Below are positions 1 through 12,330 of a stretch of DNA of 64,000 nucleotides, one piece after another. Position 1 is the first letter of the stretch, and each line of letters opens with the position of its first letter. The notes below the pieces were generated by a model. It saw only the letters and a program-made list of their open reading frames with translations, searched no databases and had not been told where the DNA came from. Source of the DNA: Ascarosepion bandense (taxonomy: Eukaryota; Mollusca; Cephalopoda; Sepiida; Sepiidae); contig JBBBDQ010001456.1 in assembly GCA_037127315.1 (NCBI GenBank), positions 2,137,501 through 2,201,500 of the forward strand. Reading direction: 5' to 3'. A program made the position numbers and the translations under genes.

Positions 1-510
1 TCACAAATGATCAAACAAGAAGCAGGAAGAGTTAGACAACCCCATAACTACCATTAAGTGAAAGTTGAAATGCTATGGACACACAGTAAGAGCCAACAAT
101 CTTTCTGCTGTCACCCTATAAGGTACCACATTAGGCAGGGAGAGGGGAAAAATGGGCTGAACACATTACTGAATGAACTAGTGATCATTCACAGAGACTC
201 ATACATAGGCATGTAACTGAGATATATGGAGTGAAATGATATAGTAACTCTTCATCCACTGAAAGTCATGTGACTGATGATGGTTATAATGATGAATCAT
301 GCAACTTTTACAGCACAAACAAAATCACTACAGATACCATAAAAATAAAAAAACAAAAAATAAATTCAATTAAAAGTCCTTTCTGTTTTTTGCTAGCAAG
401 TTCCAACAATTCAAATGCAACAGGATAAAAAGAAATTTTTCTAAAGTAAATAGCAACAAAAACTTAGATTTTACAGAGTTCTCACATCTAAGGCAAATTC
501 CTTGCAAATC

Positions 511-572
<62 letters not shown>

Positions 573-2169
573 TGTGTATATACATAATTTTCTATTATTT
601 ATATATTACTAGCGGAACCGTTTTATTAAGACGTTACTACTAGTAACATCTTAATAAATTAATAAAATTTTTAAAAGAATTGTTTTCATTTTTATTATTA
701 TTAAATAATTTAATAATATATAAAGTTTTAATAATATTTTTAAAATCTTCAAAGAATTGATTGCGAGTAGACTTTTTAGTTAAGAATTGATGATTATATT
801 GCCTATCTAAAATTGAAAGGTTTAATAAAAATCGTTTTATTATTAATCAAAAATTTTTTTTTTCTTCAGAGTATAATGTTCTTAATAGTTATTTATTCCA
901 GCAGTTAAAAGCTTATCAAATCAAATTATATCAGTTTTATTGCATTTTTTATTTTACTCTTAAGAGAAGATTTTTCAGATAATGACTGCAAACTTAAAAT
1001 AAAAAAAATAGATGGTTTATATTCCCCAATGAGTCCTGTGTTGAACAAATAAAACAAAAGTTAGCCATCAATATAAAATTTATTAAGATTTCATGGGTTT
1101 ACGTGGAAGGGTGGGGGGGTAACAGAGGTAACAGAGGTAACAAAATATTTTTATCAAGATTTTTAAAAAATAATTTCAAAAATAATTTCATTCATTTGTG
1201 AATGAGTACTGATAGTTTCATTAAAATCAGACAATTATTTGATTTTTGTGAGAATTTCTAAATTAATGTGTTTGTTACTGAAAAAAGTGGGTAATGCAAT
1301 CATTATGTTTCCATTGTAAAACAGTCGTAACATTTAAGCTGCTGACTCAAATCAAAACAAAACTTTCTGACAAAATTTCAAAAATGTTAGAAGGGATTAA
1401 AAAATTTAAAAAAATAATTAAAGTTACTTTAAAGGCTTCTGTGTCCATTGTAAACCGAAAATACCAACTGAGTAATGGCCAAGGGTGTAGAGGCCAGAAA
1501 TTTCATTATTAGGTCACAGGATATGACAACAAATCTACCTATTTTTACTATATTGTACAGTACACACACATATGCACACAGCTTAAGCTGCTGCTGCTAC
1601 GGTAATGCTATAGACTTTCTCCTCCTACTCTCTTACTCTTTACTACCCTTCCGTTTGGCAAAGGTGAGAAAAAGGCTGAGGAGAGTAGCATTTAAAAAGA
1701 TAGAAGGGAAGGAAAAGCTCATATAGAGAGTAAGTGGCATAATGGATGGATGAACTAAGTAACTAACTAAGGAAGGAACAAGCAAAATTATTATATGATA
1801 TATGCACGGTGCTTATTTGAAAGTGCTCAATATCTGTTAGGTAGGAGTGAGTTTGTGACACTGGTTTTCATGCTGTTGTGATCGTCAGACAAACTGTCTG
1901 ACAATTGTAAGAGCATGAAACCCAGGGTCATAAACTTGCACCTATTTAACTGAATATATATGTGTGTGTGTATGATGTAAAAATATCATTCTTTATGTTG
2001 TTTCATTAACTTTTAAAAGAATATATGAATAATTTAATTGTATAATTTTTTTTTTTATTACAATTTGCTTTGAGAGAGAAACTTTTCATTGAGTGGAAAT
2101 AAAACTTTTCTCTTTATATTCATATAATTTTTTTTCTCATCTTTAAATATGTATGAATTATCTGGATAA
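1..2169. other. AT-rich intergenic DNA, no gene recognised
   Basis: Long A/T runs and short open frames without domain features. The small open frames at 1294-1512 and 1475-1726 have no recognisable motif and low-complexity composition. Apart from the dinucleotide run listed separately I see nothing supportable here. Confidence 0.6.
509..569. repeat. (AT)n-(GT)n microsatellite
   Basis: A short AT run passes into about 24 uninterrupted GT units. The minus-strand open frame across it encodes a His-Thr run that is a by-product of the repeat and not a gene. Confidence 0.95.
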
Positions 2170-3060
2170 AGGTTTGCAATCATTCATAATGTCAAGACCC
2201 AAGAGCCACTCAACGTAGATGGGATACTGTGTAGTGTTGTATGAGTATAAGAAAAGGAAAGAAGTGAAGTTCATAAAGTTATGTAGGAAAGGTAATAGTT
2301 AACCCAAGACTTGAAAAGGTTAAGATTGTAGTTATTGGGAAATTATCTGGCCAGGAGTCTGTTCCACAAAGCAGCAGTTCTTGAGAAAAATCTGTGAGTT
2401 GAACTTCTTTCTTATGAATGGAATATGAAGAGAACGGGGATGATTCACTCTTGTGGCATGACAGATCTCAATTGTAAAGATCATGGCTGATGGTAGATTG
2501 TCTGTACACATACCATAGAAATAGTGGTAGAGCAGCAACAGGCTTGCAAGGTTTAATCTGTGGGAAAGGGTAGAGTGAAAATAATTCTTCAACCACAATT
2601 CCACTTAGTTCAAAAACTACTATGTCAAAACAGGCAAGTGAGAACTATACAGTTCCAGCCCAGATTTGGTTGCAATATCCCATTTTTGATCTGACCTGGT
2701 TCTTGTAGTGATAGATTATAGCAGGGAAATCAGATATTTACTGGAGTGGTGCAATGAACCAATTATTTTTCCAGCATCTTTTGCAATGTATCAGATATAT
2801 GAGTTCCATGAGATTTTACATACCAATAGATGTACAAAACAAAGAATCTTCTTGAAAGAAGACCCCTCTATCATTTAGGGTGAACGTTCAGAGTCAGTTC
2901 AGTGGAGGTAGAACATTAGTAGTTTGGTTTTGGCCTTATTGAATTTTACAAGCCAGTTTTTTGCCCATTGTGTCAGAGGAGAGATGAACTGTTCTAGTCT
3001 TCCAAATTTTTGGAGGTGCACCTTGAAATCTTGCTGTTTGTATTAAGATGTTTTGCAACC
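2170..3060 (-). pseudogene. Old non-LTR retrotransposon remnant (RT C-terminal region)
   Basis: Read on the minus strand, several frames recall the region after the RT palm of Jockey/CR1-like LINEs. From about 2730 down there is YKNQVRSKMGYCNQIWAG, the counterpart of the 'YKSTIRPC.EYC.HIWS' stretch in the younger copies of this window. At 2332-2604 there is LSHRLNLASLLLLYHYFYG, the counterpart of 'LSHRRDVASLCLFYKYFHG', followed by a decayed version of the terminal 'RLWNSLP' segment. The frames are broken by many stops and shifts. It is clearly more diverged than LINE copies A-D and probably a different family. Class assignment rests on these motif matches only. Confidence 0.6.
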
Positions 3061-3689
3061 TTCATGTCTCAATATAAATTCAAAGAGTTTGCTGATGACA
3101 TGAAGGAAGCTAATAGGTTGATATTGCAACAGGAATGAGCAATTACCCATATTCTTAAAAACAGAGTACAGAGTTAACAATTGAGAAAAAACTCTATTAC
3201 TGCATATCCACTTCTTTATACTCAAATTATTGAATAGTTTTTAAAAACAATAGCATACTATTCATTACATAAGTTTTTGGTTGAGTAGAAATAAAAGGAA
3301 CAGTTTATTGGGTTTAGTGTTTTAATATTGAAGGTGTATAATTTTAAATCATACATAATTGTAAATTGCTACTATGAATGAGTACTGAAAAGTTTTTGGC
3401 TTGATCCACTTCCCAAAATTTGACCAAATCCAGTTTTTATAGAATTGACTTTTTTCCAATTTTAGTTATATTCAGTTTCTTTTATAACATTTAGTATGAA
3501 TTTTAAATCTTTACATTTTCTTAATTTTTTTATTTGCAAAGTAACGTAATTTCAATTTTATTGTAAACATGTTCCCAGTTATAACCTTATTTTGTTTCAT
3601 TTTTACTGCTAGTCAATTTGTTCAATTTTTTATCATTCAAATTTTTAAATTCACACTTTTAATTTTGTGTTGTTTATTCTGATATCCAA
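3061..3689. other. AT-rich spacer, nothing recognised
   Basis: No coding or repeat signature seen. The right end passes into sequence shared with the far 5' flank of LINE copy D, so the exact border is uncertain. Confidence 0.5.
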
Positions 3690-4509
3690 TGTAAAATATA
3701 TATAAATAATATATATCTATATTATTGTTTCTCTTGGCTTTTTTTTAAATTTTGGGAATGTATTTTATTTACCTACTGTACAACACATTTTATATTTTAT
3801 CCTTTTCATAGCAGTGGTTATATTTAAAAAAATGAGTTAGCACTTTCAAAGGCTTTTTTATTATCTTGAGTTTTTCTTAACGACATGGGGGGGGGGTACT
3901 GCAAAACTATTGGCTTTGAAGGTTTCTTCCAACTTATACTAAGGTAAAACTTAATTAAATTTTTTCTTTCTTTTTTCTTCTTTTTTTTTTTAATTGGAGT
4001 AGATAGACCCTTCTATTGCCTGATTCACACTCCTTCCTCTTCTTTTGCACATGCCTTGTTTCCTATTTAGGAAGGGATTCCTGGATTCTTTTTTCTCCTC
4101 TGGTGCTAGTCCTAGTAATGTTGCAAGCTTTTTGCAGTGTTTGTGGATGGTGACAACGTCTCTTCATTCTGTGGGTACCAGGTTGGCAGTTCCCTGGTTG
4201 CTGCTTCTGACTGATAGTTAGAAGCCTGAACTTGTGTGTAGTGTCATGAGAGGTTGCTCTGATCAACAGTTGAATAATATCAACGTTATATGCAGTGCCA
4301 TGTTGTGCATGGATGGGTGTCCCTGCATGAACCTCTGGTGGGTTACCCTGAGGCCACATTATGTTGCAGTCTGCACCAGTTTCCCTCTCTCACATGCTGC
4401 ATACAGCAACCGACTGATTCTACTCTAGGCCTCTTTCCTAATAAAACATTTATGAATATATGCTATCGTAAAAGCTAATCTAAACCAGCTAACCTAAAAA
4501 CACCCAAAT

Positions 4510-5605
4510 CTATCAACATCTTCTTCGCTAACATAATCCTTCCTCCAAGTCAACTCACCTGACATCCTAGCCCTCTGCAAAACTAACCTTGATCCTTCTA
4601 TCTTCTCTTCTGAATTCTATGTCCCTGGTTACCTTCCCGTCTTCAGGAAGGACTCCAATGTCCATATGCATGGACTTGGTGTTTACGTCAGTGAACACCA
4701 CCCTCTAGCTAGGGTGATCTCTCTTGACTCAATAGATCATTCTTATATGTGTTTCCATCTCTCCCTACTAAGCTCTGTTAGCTATCTCTTCTTCCTCTAC
4801 CGCTCCACATCATCTCCTGACTGTTTTGTTCTTGACAGCATCTCCAATAATATTGACAAGGCCATTTCCTCTCATCCTTCTGCCATATATTTGTGTTTGG
4901 CAACTTTAATGCCCACCACGCTAAGTGGTTGAAAAACTCTGTCACAGATTTTGCTGGTGTTCACACCATGAATTTTTCAATCACTCAATCCCTTATGCAA
5001 GTGGTGGAGTTCCCCCACGCATTTTTCTAATAACCCTAATATACACGACTCACTACTAGATCTCAGTTTTACTTCCATCCCTGACTTTTGCAATGTCAAG
5101 CAACTCTGCCCCCTCAGAAATTCTGACCATGCAGTGGTTTCCGTTAACATCTTCTTCCACTCCCACTCCACCCAAGAACCTCAGACTAGCAGAATATCTT
5201 ACTGCTACCAAAGAGCTGACTGGGACTCATTCCACGATTTCCTGTGTGATGTCCCTTGGAACAGTCTTTAGTCTTCCCATTGAAAACTGTGTGGCTAAGG
5301 TCTCTTCTTGGGTTAAGGCTGGCATTGAAGCTTTCATCCCAGCCAGGAAGTTGAGACTTAAATCCCACTCATACCCTTGGCTCTCCCCCACTTGCTCGGC
5401 TGCTATCGCCCATCAAAATGACTTCTTCTGGCTTTATTGGAGTCACACGTCAGAACATAACAGGTGCCTCTTTACATCTGCTCGCAATGAGTGCAAGAAG
5501 ATATTTAAAGAAACCAAGCTGCTGTTTGCAGCCAGAATGAAGCAGTGCATAGCATCCCATAAGTTTGGTTTCAAAGATACTGGAGGCTCTGTAAAAGTGT
5601 ACTGA
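4510..5605 (+). pseudogene. LINE A apurinic-type endonuclease domain, broken
   Basis: The segments match the endonuclease of copies B and C: 'HMHGLGVYVSEHHPLA' at 4666 onward, then 'RSTSSPDCFVLDSISNNIDKA', and from 5093 the linker region toward the RT (KVSSWVKAGIEAFIPARKL). In the family this domain nicks target DNA to prime reverse transcription. The 'GDFN' catalytic segment is disrupted (reads in another frame near 4900), and the SDH-type motif is split by frame changes near 5100. It is non-functional. Confidence 0.75.
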
Positions 5606-5619
5606 ACAATAGCAAACCC

Positions 5620-7290
5620 TCAATCCCCCCTCTAATCAACGAATTTGAGGTCCTTACCTCTACAACAGACAAGGCTGAGTGCTTCGCTTGCAGATTCTCT
5701 ACCAACTCAACACTATATTCTTCTGAAGTATCTGTACTCGACTTCCCACCTCAAACTGAGGCCCAACTGAATGACATCCACATTACCCTCTTGGTGATCT
5801 CTAATATAATTTCAAAGCTTGACCACCATAAAGTTAGTGGCAGCGATGGAATCCCAATCATTGTCCTGAAGAAATGTTCCCCTGAACTTTCCTCTGTTCT
5901 CTCCAAACTCTATAGCTACTGCCTCTCTGCTTCTTGCTTTTCTGCCTGCTGGAAGTCCTCCTCCGTGATTCCTATATATAAAATCACTGGTGAACCCTCT
6001 GACCCCTCTAATTATCACATTATCAGCCTCCTACCAATTTTTGGCAGAGTTTTTGAAGCCATCATCAACGCCAAGGTGGTTCAACATCTCACAGTCCACA
6101 GACTCTTCTCTGATAAACAGTATGGTTTCCGCTTCACCAGGTTTACTGCTGATATGCTCAAGACCATAACTGAGTATATACACCAGGCTCTCGACAAGAA
6201 CAGCAAAGCCTGAACTGTTGCCATAGATATCTCCAAAACGTTTGACAGAGTCTGGCATGATGCAAAGTTATGCTATAACTGGACAATTGTTTGACCTTAT
6301 CCAGTCATGCCTTTCAAATCACACAATGAAGGTATTATTAAACGGACATGCCTCCCAATACTATCATACAAATATGGGTGTTCCTCAAGGCTCTATTCTA
6401 GTTCCTATGCTTTTCCTTATCTACATTAACAATCTCCTAGATGTAATAAGATCCCAAGTAGGCATATACACTAATGACACTACAGTTTACTCTTGCTTCG
6501 ATCAAAATTCTGCTGAGGCTGACAAAGCAAACCTTGTTGCCGAGCTTGAAAAAGACCTCCAATCTGTGGCGGACTGGGGTAAGAAATGGCTTGTGAATTT
6601 TAATGCTTCCAAAATGAAGCTGGTATCTATTAACCATCACAGACAATCACTCCTACCCCCGATTAGCATAGATCAGGCTAGTCTCCCTGAAAGCAAAACA
6701 CTGCGCCTCCTCAGGTTAACTATCACAACAGACCTCATGTGGAATGACTATATAGAATCCATAGCTAAATCTTCTGCTAAGAAAGTCGGTTCTCTGTGTA
6801 GGGCTAGGAAGTTTTTTTCCACCTGAAACCCTCCTGCACATATATAAATCTACTATCCTCCCATGCATTGAATACTGCTGGCATATCTGGTCCAGTGCTC
6901 CTGCTATCCACTTAGGTGTCCTTGACAAAATCCAATGAAGAATCTGTAATATGATAGATCCCAACTTGGTAGCTCAGATACAGTCACTTTCTCACCGGTG
7001 CAATGTGGCTTCCCTGTGTCTCTTCTACAAATACTTTCACAGCTTCTGCTCTGATGAACTTAGTTCACTGGTGCCCCCTATATATAAATTTACTTGAGCC
7101 ACAAGATTAGCAACTAGGTCCCACCCTTTTACTGTGAAACCAATAAATTTTAAACACAAATTCTACTCCAGTAGCTTCTTTTCTTGCACTTCCAGCCTGT
7201 GGAATTCCCTTCCTTTTACTTGCTTCCTTGACAGCTACAATCTCCAAGAATTTAAATGTAAAGTCAATTGTCATCTCCTATCTTACTGAC
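5620..7290 (+). pseudogene. LINE A reverse transcriptase, broken
   Basis: The RT blocks appear in order: KLDHHKVSGSDGIPIIVLKK (5815), the fingers region with 'CWKSSSVIPIYK', 'YGFRFTRFTADML' (6120), an in-frame stop at 6211, then 'GVPQGSILVPMLFLIYINN' (6378) and a decayed catalytic box where the family's YADD reads YTNDTTVYS (about 6465). The C-terminal tail continues out of frame to about 7290 with the 'RLWNSLP'-type ending. The loss of both catalytic Asp context and frame shows that this copy is dead. Confidence 0.8.
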
Positions 7291-7480
7291 TTGCATCCTC
7301 TCTCTCTCATGCTCCTTTCTTCATCCACTCCGCCCTCATCAGTATTCTTATCCTTCTCTTATCCACTTCCTGACACCCCCTATAAACTTTTTCATAACTT
7401 TCATTCTATGTAACCCCCTGCAAAACAGTGGCAGTAAAATGCCTTGCTTGGGGTGATATGATTATATAAATAAAAATAAT

Positions 7481-8235
7481 TCAGTTCCCTTGAAGAGCAC
7501 AAACACAAAAGGCACTTTCTTTTTTTTCTTTTTTTTTCAAAGGTAAAGGCTTTTTATGAGGATGTAATTTATTGGCTATAAAACATTGTAGAACAAACTG
7601 CTAAATACTTTGTTCAATAAAGTTAATGTTGAAAAACAGTTTTTACTCCAGAAACCAACCAAATTTTTTATGTTACTCATAATTTTGCATGTTGTTTCTG
7701 CAAAAAAAGAAATACATTTTTACAACATTTTGTTCACTTCTGAGATGTTTGCAACACATATGTTTTAAAATGTTTTATGGAAAAAAAAGCATGTTTTCAT
7801 TGTTAGAATTATGCCATAAACTTTTTAATAGCTGTCTTTAGCTTTGAGTTCATAGGGGAAATATAAGAAGTTGTTAGGCTTCTACCAGTAAATTATTTGA
7901 GAAGCTTATATTTTCAAACCATCAGATTCACTCAAACTCTGGCTGTAAATTTCTGTCCCTGCATCATGATGTATAATCTAAACTTTTAGTTCCCAGTAGC
8001 TGAGAAGTTGCATTGATAAAGGTTTGACTGAAGATCTATTGAATAGAACAGCTAATAGAATAAAGTTTGTTCCTTGTTCTGCATAAAATGTGATTTGTCA
8101 TACTTTAAATTTACTTATGTTAAAAATATTGATCCATGTTAATTGTCAGTATGTAACCTGTAATTGTTAGCAGGAGATGTGATTGGACTTGATCATTTCT
8201 TGATATAAATCTTGGTACAGATTTTTTCTGTTAAT
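7481..8235. other. AT-rich spacer, nothing recognised
   Basis: No open frame of note and no element signature. The right end leads into a repeat shared with 17541-17836. Confidence 0.5.
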
Positions 8236-8555
8236 ATGCAACCCTATTTTCAGATGGCAGGTATTAATTTTAAGTGATTTTTAAGATGAGAAGAGATTTC
8301 TCTAAAATTGGAGAATATAAATATTTTTGTCAAGAAAAGTAGCTGAAATGTTAAAGTGGAAAACACAGATTTAAGGATCCACTGGGTGCAAAATCTTTTT
8401 GTTGAGAAAGTAAGTGAATTTATTAAAAGTTAGTTACCTAATTGCAGTCACAACATCTGTCAATAGGTTTTGATGATGTCAGAATATGGCCTTGAGAATT
8501 TCCTCTGTACTGGATTACCAGGGCAGTTGATAAGAGCAGGCAGACATTAAGAAGG
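8236..8555 (+). repeat. Unclassified interspersed repeat, copy 1
   Basis: From 'aaccctattttca' to 'ggcagacatta' this stretch closely matches 17541-17836 in the same orientation, with small indels. It encodes nothing recognisable. It could be part of a larger element or a local duplication. It is followed by a short (AAT)n run at about 8581-8600. Confidence 0.75.
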
Positions 8556-8859
8556 GGTGTGAAGTTGAAGTGGAAGCCCAATAATAATAATAATAATAAT
8601 GGAGATAGATGAGGACTCTGTGAAAGATGAGTCAAGGGAGAGGGAGGAGGAAGATGAATTACATTTTTTTTTAATTTTTTTTTATTTTTATAAGCGTTTC
8701 ACCCTGAGCAAGGCATGTCACTGCCACTACTGCGCAGGGGGCTACGTAGAGTGGAGAAAGGATGATTAAATATAGGAAATGTCAGAGGGTGGGTGATAGG
8801 CGGGTAAGGATACCGAGAATGAGGGTTGGGTAGATGAGTGTTCTGAGAATAGTTGGGAG

Positions 8860-10370
8860 TTAATGTGATAGGAGGTGTCTATTGACCCTACATTTAAACA
8901 CCTGGAGATTGTAACTGTCGGGAAAGCAGACTTGTGGAAGGGAGTTCCACAGGCGGGAAGCGCGAGAAAAGAAGCTGTTGGAGTAGAATTTACGGTTACA
9001 TCTTATTTGTTTAACTGTAAAAGGGTGGGACCTAGTTGCTAATCTAGTATCTCGTATAAATTTGTGCTTAGGCGGCACCAGTGATCTAAGCTCATTGGAG
9101 CAGAAGCCATGAAAGTACTTGTAGAAGAGGCACAGGGAAGCCACATCACGCCAGTGAGAGAGCAGCTGCAGCCGGTCTGCCAAGTCAGTATCAACCACGT
9201 TACAGATCCTCCTTTGTATTTTGTCAAGAAGCCCAAGGAGAGCAGCAGGGGCATCCGACCAGATATGGCAGCAATATTCAATACACAGGCGGATGGTAGA
9301 TTTGTATATGTGCAGAATAGATTCAGGTGGGAAAAATTTCCGGGCCCTGCACAGGGAGCCGACTTTCATAGCAGCAGATTTGGCAATGGATTCAATATAG
9401 TCATTCCATTTGAGGTCTGCCGAGAGTGTAAGGCCAAGGAGGCGTAGTATTTTACTCTCTGGGAGGCTAGCCTGTCCCATGCTAATGGGAGGTAGATGCG
9501 ATTGTCTATGGTGGTTAGTTGATAACAGCTTTGTTTTAGAGGCATTGAAATTTACCAACCATTTCTTACCCCAGGCCACTACGGATTGGAGGTCCCTTTC
9601 AAGTACGGCAGCAAGGTTCACTTTGTCGTCCAGACCTGGTTTCTGATCAATGCAAGAGTAGATTGTTGTGTCGTCGGCATACATGCCAACTTGGGATCTA
9701 ATGGTGTTGGGGAGATCATTAATGTAGATCAGAAAGAGCGTGGGACCTAGGATGGAACCTTGAGGGACGCCCGCGTTTGTATGGTAGTTTTGGGAGGCAT
9801 GCCCATTTAATACCACCTTCAATGTGCGGTTAGAGAGGAAAGACTGGATGAGGTCAAACAGATGTCCAGTTATCCCATAGCTTCGCAGTTTGCACAAGAG
9901 GCCAGCATGCCAGACCCTGTCGAATGCTTTGGAGATATCCAAGGCAACGGTTCGGGCTTCACCATTCTTGTTGAGTGCCTGGTATATGTACTCGGTAATG
10001 GTCGTTAGCATATCAGCAGTAGACCTGGTGAAGTGAAACCCGTACTGTTTGTCAGAGAGAAGCCCATTGGCCATAAGATGCTGAATCACCTCGGCGTTGA
10101 TAATGGCTTCGAAAACTTTGCCAGAGATTGGAAGGAGACTAATAGGACGGTAATTGGCGGGGTCTGAGGGTTCGCCAGAATTCTTAAATATAGGAACTAT
10201 GCAGGAGGACTTCCAACAGGCAGGAAAGCAGGAAGCAGATAGGCAGAGGTTATAGAGTTTAGAGAGGACAGAGGAGAGTTCAGGGGCACATTTCTTCAGT
10301 ACTATGACTGGGATTCCGTCACCGCCGCTCGCTTTGTGTGGGTCAAGTTGGCGACCAGCGAGGGTGAAAT
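8860..10370 (-). CDS. LINE B ORF: reverse transcriptase (second part)
   Basis: From 10370 down, the frame continues after the shift with 'SGGDGIPVIVLKKCAPELSS'. The open frame from the Met at 10089 has 409 residues. It contains 'YGFHFTRSTADML', 'ALDISKAFDRVWH' (first catalytic Asp), 'GVPQGSILGPTLFLIYINDL', 'GMYADDTTIYS' (catalytic YADD), 'LLGLTLSADLKWNDYI' (thumb) and the C-terminal 'RLWNSLPQVCFPDSYN' with stop at 8860. All RT catalytic residues are intact. The protein copies element RNA at the nicked target. Together with the upstream part the length is about 960 residues, normal for Jockey/CR1-type ORF2. Confidence 0.9.
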
Positions 10371-11735
10371 GTGGACGTTATTTAGTTGAGCCTTAGTTCT
10401 GGGTGGGAATTCTGGTGTAGGTATTCCTAACGAGTCCAGTGTTGAAATGGTTGAGAATCTACGGGCAAAGCATTCAGCCTTGTCGGCTGGGGAGGTGAGA
10501 ACTTCAAATTCATTGATTAGTGGGGGTATTGAAGTCTTGTTCCTGCTGAGCACGCTTTTGCAGAGACGCCAGTAATCTTTAGAGCCAAACTTAGAGGATG
10601 CTATGCATTGCCTAATTCTGGTAGCAAACGTCCTCTTGGCTTCGTTCAGTACTTTTTTACACTTGTTCCGTGCTGAGGTGAAAAGGCGCCTGTTTTGGTT
10701 CGACGAGCAGCTTCGATAGAGCCGGAAGAAATGGTTCCGGTGGGCAATGGTGGCCGAGCAAGCGGGTAAGAACCAGGGGGACGAATTTGGTTTTAGTTGG
10801 AATTTCCTGGCCGGGATAAAAGCATCGATGCCAGCCTTAACCCTAGAGGAGACTTCGGAGGCACAGTCTTCGACAGGAAGATCGAAGACGTTGTTCCAGG
10901 GGACGTTGCAGAGGAAGTCCCTGAACAAGTCCCAGTCGGCTCTTTGGTAGCAGTATGATATTCTGCTGGTCTGGTTTTCTTGGGTAGAGTTAGTGCGGAT
11001 TGATATGTTTACGGAGACTACGGCGTGGTCAGAGTTTCCGAGGGGGCAGAGTTGCCTGGTAGTGCAGGAGTCTGGGATGGAGGTAAAGCAAAGGTCGAGT
11101 AAAGAGTCCCTTCCATTAGGGTTTTTAGAGAAATGCGTGGGGAAGTCCACCACTTGCGTTAGAGCTTGGGCTATTGAAAAGTGCATGGTGCGGATCCCAG
11201 CAAGGTTGGTGGCTGAGTTCTCAAGCCACTTGGTGTGGTGGGCGTTAAAATCGCCAAACACAAATATATGGGCAGATGGGTGAGAAGAAATGGCCCTGTC
11301 GATATTAGTAGAGATGCAATCAAGTACCGTACAGTCAGAGGAGGAGGGGGAGCGGTAGAGGAAGAAGAGATAGCTAACTGAGCTTAGAAGTGAGAGACGG
11401 AAGCACATGAAGGAATGATCAAGGGATTCAAGAGATGTGGCCCTGGCTAAGGGGAGTTGTTCACTGACATATACACCAAGCCCATGCATATGGACATTGG
11501 AGTCCTTTCTGAAGAGAGGAAGGTAACCAGGAACGAACAGCTCTGAAGAGGGGATAGAAGGGTCAAGGTTAGTCTCACATATAGCTAAGATATCGGGTGA
11601 GTTAGTCAGAAGGAAAGACTCTACACTATTAAAGTTACTGCGAATACCTCGTATATTTGTGAAGGAAACGCAGATAGGTTTGGGCGATTTACGACTAGCT
11701 GGTTTAGGCTTGCTATTTTGTTTTTTTAATTTCAT
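10302..11735 (-). CDS. LINE B ORF: APE endonuclease and linker (first part)
   Basis: The ATG at 11735 opens a 477-residue frame. Near the N-terminus the Lys-rich start is followed by 'SFTNIRGIRSNF' and 'ICETNLDPS' (Asn and Glu metal-binding positions), then 'GDFNAHHTKWLEN' (Asp-x-Asn motif, about residue 165) and 'GNSDHAVVSVNI' (the SDH catalytic His, about residue 230). These are the signature blocks of the exonuclease-endonuclease-phosphatase fold that nicks DNA for target-primed reverse transcription. A linker of about 200 residues follows. The frame is lost near 10365, just before the 'HK.SGGDGIP' block that begins the RT. A single small indel therefore separates it from the downstream RT frame. 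Confidence 0.85.
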   Translation of the reverse strand: MKLKKQNSKPKPASRKSPKPICVSFTNIRGIRSNFNSVESFLLTNSPDILAICETNLDPSIPSSELFVPGYLPLFRKDSNVHMHGLGVYVSEQLPLARATSLESLDHSFMCFRLSLLSSVSYLFFLYRSPSSSDCTVLDCISTNIDRAISSHPSAHIFVFGDFNAHHTKWLENSATNLAGIRTMHFSIAQALTQVVDFPTHFSKNPNGRDSLLDLCFTSIPDSCTTRQLCPLGNSDHAVVSVNISIRTNSTQENQTSRISYCYQRADWDLFRDFLCNVPWNNVFDLPVEDCASEVSSRVKAGIDAFIPARKFQLKPNSSPWFLPACSATIAHRNHFFRLYRSCSSNQNRRLFTSARNKCKKVLNEAKRTFATRIRQCIASSKFGSKDYWRLCKSVLSRNKTSIPPLINEFEVLTSPADKAECFARRFSTISTLDSLGIPTPEFPPRTKAQLNNVHISPSLVANLTHTKRAAVTESQS

Positions 11736-12330
11736 GCTGGTTATAGTTGTGGATAGAGAGAGGTCTAGAGTAGGGTGAGATGGTCGTTAATTGCAGCAGG
11801 TGAAGGATGGTGAATGGCGCCGCCTGCAGCATAATGTGGCCTTGGGGTTGCCCATCAGAAATTCATGCAGGGACGCCCGTCCATGCGCGAAATGGCACTA
11901 CAGGAACCCCGATATTATTCAACTGTTGATCAGAGCAGCCTCTCAAGATGCTACGCAAGAGTTCAGGCTCCTAACTACCAGTCAGAAGCAGCAACCAGGA
12001 AACTGCCAACCCGGTACCCTCAGAATGAAGAGACATTGCCACCATACTCACCAACTGCAAAAAGCTTCCAGCCGAACCGACATAAAGACCGAAAAAGAGA
12101 GAGATCAACCGGGAACCCCTTCCTAAACAAGAAACAAGGTGATCACCTCTACTCCTGTCCAAAAGAAGGGGGTGGAGTGTGAGACTGGGCGATAGAAGGT
12201 ACTATCTACTCCAATTAAAAAAAAAGCAAGTTAACTTCAGGCACACATTTATTCTAAGTTTTAACTTAGTATAAGTCAAACCTAAATTTGATAATTAAGA
12301 ACAATTTACACAAACATAGTCGCAGTGCAT

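Larger units (their letters stand above)
3690..7480 (+). mobile_element. LINE copy A (APE-type, Jockey/CR1-like), full length but degraded
   Basis: A plus-strand copy of the family also present as B, C and D. The 5' leader contains 'ttggagtagatagaccc' near 3994, matched in reverse at about 12200 and 51050. About 300 bp further upstream also matches the outer flank of copy D, so the element or its 5' region starts near 3690. The 3' end has the family signature 'gccttgcttggggtgatatg' followed by an A-rich tail near 7470. Endonuclease and RT are both present but broken by several stops and frameshifts. No target-site duplication could be fixed. Confidence 0.8.
8662..12330 (-). mobile_element. 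LINE copy B, best-preserved copy of the family
   Basis: A minus-strand, near full-length APE-type LINE. The 3' end (low coordinate) has a T-run, which is the poly-A tail, followed inward by the family's 'gagcaaggcatgtcactgcc' signature. The 5' leader runs to the 'ctatctactccaatt' block at about 12200, with weaker similarity to the other copies up to about 12330. One long coding region follows the leader. The only clear break is near 10365, which makes this the youngest member of the family here. No separate ORF1 is visible upstream. Confidence 0.85.

Noticed and set aside
370..585. Minus-strand frame with a run of His-Thr residues
   Set aside because: It is the translation of the (GT)n microsatellite, with no other protein-like feature.
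9109..9646. Plus-strand open frames across LINE B
   Set aside because: They are shadows of the minus-strand RT frame, which has all catalytic blocks.
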